From the NCBI GenBank assembly GCA_902476265.1, contig CABSCP010000016.1:1-64000 (forward strand): a DNA stretch of 64,000 nucleotides. Reading direction: 5' to 3'. The notes under the pieces were generated by a model. The model did not search any database, was not told the DNA's origin, and saw only the letters and a program-made list of their open reading frames with translations. Shown here piece after piece: positions 62,206-64,000 of the stretch; within the stretch, counting starts at the first letter, position 1; every line of letters begins with the position of its first letter. The translations under genes and the position numbers were made by a program. This DNA comes from an uncultured Lachnospiraceae bacterium. GTDB lineage: Bacteria; Bacillota; Clostridia; Lachnospirales; Lachnospiraceae.

Positions 62206-64000
62206 AATCCATGGTTTTGATGCGTTCCACCAGGGACTGTTTCCTGCAAAAACGGACGCTGGCAAGGGAGAATACGGCCTGCACCACAAGCAGCGCTACG
62301 GCGAACAGGAGTATCTGCAGGAGCGGGAAACGGTAAGTCAGTGTCCCGAAAAGCCCCACCCGGGAAAACAGGGTACAGGTGAGGATGCCGGCCGGTGTGC
62401 CGATGCCTAAGGTGATCAGAAGGGTGCCGCCGATATAGAGCAGGCATTCCAGCGACAGCATTTTGGAAAGCTGCCGGCTGCTCATTCCCACGGACTGCAG
62501 GATGCCGAATTCCTGTTGGCGGGAGATCAGATTGGTGATCAGCGTATTCACCAGATTGAGCAGGGCGAACAGGAAAATGAAGGCCAGCAGCCCGTAAATC
62601 CCGGTCATCATGGTTTTCAGAGACGGCTTCATGCTCTCCGCCATATCCCAGACGGAAAAGATGTCCACCCGGGAATCCGGTATTCGTTCAAAAAGGGCTT
62701 CCCGCAGCGCCTGGGAATCCTCCGTAACATAGAGGTTTAAAGCGCTTGTGAAATTTTTTGTTTCCGGATACAGAAGAGGAAAGACTTCTTCCGGCAGGAT
62801 GAAAAACAATCCTCCGGATCCTGTCTGAATGCTGTTCACCACACCCAGCACGGTCATCTCGCGGGAAATGCCGTTTTCCGCTTTAACGGTGACCTTGTCT
62901 CCCGTGTGCAGCTGCACGCCGTAAAACATTTTCGTCAGATGATCGGAAGTTTCTTCCACCAGAATATAATCCCCGGTCAGAAGCTTTTCATAATCGATTT
63001 CTCCCTCCAGCAGAATCTCGGGCGTGATGAGGCGGTCAAACTGTTCTTTTGTCAGCCCGGTAATATTGATAATATCATCGGTCATAAACTCCTGGATTTT
63101 GACGGGGCAGATGCTGTAGGCACGGATATCCGTCACTTCCGGCAGCTGCTTCAGCTGCGAAACCAGTTCGGGAGTGAGGGGGTTGTGCAGCTGGATATCG
63201 GCATAATCCGTATAAGAGCCGTCCAGGGACCAGCCGATCAGATAATCGGCTCTTTCCCCCAGATGGGCTTTCGCCAGTTCAACGGAATCAATGGAATTGC
63301 CGTAGGCGGCAATGCACATCAGCAGAATACCGGTAAAACTCAGGGAAGCCAGCGTAAGGGCGGCTTTCTTTTGGCTGCGGGAAAAATTCATGACTGCCAG
63401 CCGGAACAAAGACAGCCTGCCGCGGGTCGGTTTTTCCGTTTTGGACGAAGACAGGGTATAAGCGGTGGCGCGCACCGCCTCAATGGCGGACACTTTTCCG
63501 GCCAGCGCAATCGGCTTGCGGGTGGAGGCCAGAAGTACGGCCTCCGTGATCAGGACGATTACAACCGCATAGCGGAGATTGGCGTTCCAGTCCCAGCAGC
63601 CCGGCATGAGGATAGCGATCAAAAGGCCGCCGGTGCAAAGGCCGATGGGGATGGAGATGAGAGAAAGCTTTCTGCGTTCTTTTTTTACAATGTTACGAAG
63701 CTGTCTGGCCGTTGCGCCGATCACCTTTAACCTGCCGTATTCCCGCATTTTCCCCATGACGGAAATATAAAAGATATTGTAAATGACGATGGCGCAGGCG
63801 ACAGCGATAAAAAAGGCGACCGCATAGACGGAACCATCCGTTCCCAGATACAGATCTGTGAGATCGAAATAGTTGGAGGAGAAAAAGGACTTTTCTTCTT
63901 CGATTCCCATCCGGTCCAAAAAAGCGTTAATGTCAGACTTTAAAACATCCGGTTCCAGTCCGGCAGAATCTTTCAGACGGAATTTTAAAGTGTACAGGTC
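62204..64000 (-). CDS. FtsX-type ABC transporter permease (partial)
   Basis: The 3' part of a MacB/FtsX-type permease; the frame stays open to the window edge, so the start lies beyond 64000. About 598 residues are visible. They contain a helix and FtsX-like block (VYAVAFFIAVACAIVIYNIF, then GKMREYGRLKVIGATARQLR), a large soluble domain, and the C-terminal three-helix FtsX block with NTLITNLISRQQEFGILQSVG. Such permeases pair with an ATPase for peptide or antibiotic efflux or sensing; the partner is not in the window. Confidence 0.88.
   Translation of the reverse strand, partial: DLYTLKFRLKDSAGLEPDVLKSDINAFLDRMGIEEEKSFFSSNYFDLTDLYLGTDGSVYAVAFFIAVACAIVIYNIFYISVMGKMREYGRLKVIGATARQLRNIVKKERRKLSLISIPIGLCTGGLLIAILMPGCWDWNANLRYAVVIVLITEAVLLASTRKPIALAGKVSAIEAVRATAYTLSSSKTEKPTRGRLSLFRLAVMNFSRSQKKAALTLASLSFTGILLMCIAAYGNSIDSVELAKAHLGERADYLIGWSLDGSYTDYADIQLHNPLTPELVSQLKQLPEVTDIRAYSICPVKIQEFMTDDIINITGLTKEQFDRLITPEILLEGEIDYEKLLTGDYILVEETSDHLTKMFYGVQLHTGDKVTVKAENGISREMTVLGVVNSIQTGSGGLFFILPEEVFPLLYPETKNFTSALNLYVTEDSQALREALFERIPDSRVDIFSVWDMAESMKPSLKTMMTGIYGLLAFIFLFALLNLVNTLITNLISRQQEFGILQSVGMSSRQLSKMLSLECLLYIGGTLLITLGIGTPAGILTCTLFSRVGLFGTLTYRFPLLQILLFAVALLVVQAVFSLASVRFCRKQSLVERIKTMD

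Noticed and set aside
63919..64000. TTG at 63919 as the start of the FtsX-type gene
   Set aside because: The frame stays open to the window edge and the protein would lack its N-terminal part; the true start is outside the window.

Overview
The window looks like a chromosomal segment of a saccharolytic gut-type Lachnospiraceae/Clostridia (Firmicutes) bacterium. Reasons: strong AGGAGG ribosome sites, a T-box in front of proS, the short ProRS form, YesM/YesN two-component pairs, LplB/YtcP sugar importers without a local ATPase, DegV, rubrerythrin and an HxlR regulator. GC looks near 50% by eye. I cannot name the species. No rRNA, tRNA, integrase, transposase, phage or plasmid gene is seen, and there is no CRISPR array.

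Layout. (1) 1-1885: T-box-controlled proS with its own promoter and terminator. (2) 1920-11554: a YesM/YesN-like pair on the minus strand, divergent from an operon of two permeases, a binding lipoprotein, an FAD-dependent oxidoreductase, a DapA/NanA-type lyase and a PfkB sugar kinase. (3) 11729-24546: a beta-glucan/xyloglucan-oligosaccharide region with cellobiose phosphorylase (GH94), a LacI regulator, a binding lipoprotein, a seven-copy 52-bp hairpin repeat array, two permeases, a YicI-type alpha-xylosidase (GH31), then acetate kinase and a cytoplasmic GH5 enzyme. (4) 24772-36257: binding lipoprotein, two permeases, a seven-TM histidine kinase with a LuxR-type response regulator, aldo/keto reductase, GH2 enzyme, a second FAD-dependent oxidoreductase and a D-2-hydroxyacid dehydrogenase. 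(5) 36279-48189: MATE transporter and DegV, an HxlR regulator divergent from a copper ATPase fused to a CopZ-like domain, a diguanylate cyclase, an XRE/ATPase pair, two membrane proteins with an M20 peptidase, and rubrerythrin. (6) 48200-48900: gene remnants, including a decayed Vat-type acetyltransferase. (7) 48919-62149: PatB-type lyase, LacI regulator, Gfo/Idh/MocA oxidoreductase, a second YesM/YesN pair, and a binding lipoprotein/permease/glycosidase operon. (8) 62204-64000: the 3' part of an FtsX-type ABC permease, cut by the window end.

How it works together. Four binding-protein-dependent importers bring in oligosaccharides or glycosides. Every glycosidase seen lacks a signal peptide, so cleavage is probably cytoplasmic. 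Local regulators (two YesMN pairs, one NarL-type pair, two LacI repressors) match the importers, and good operator candidates sit in the promoters. None of the four importers has an ATPase in the window, so a shared MsmX/UgpC-type ATPase elsewhere is expected. A recurring feature is a strong RNA hairpin or hairpin array between a binding-protein gene and its permease genes. The most elaborate case is the 52-bp array at 17140-17503, the most unusual structure here.
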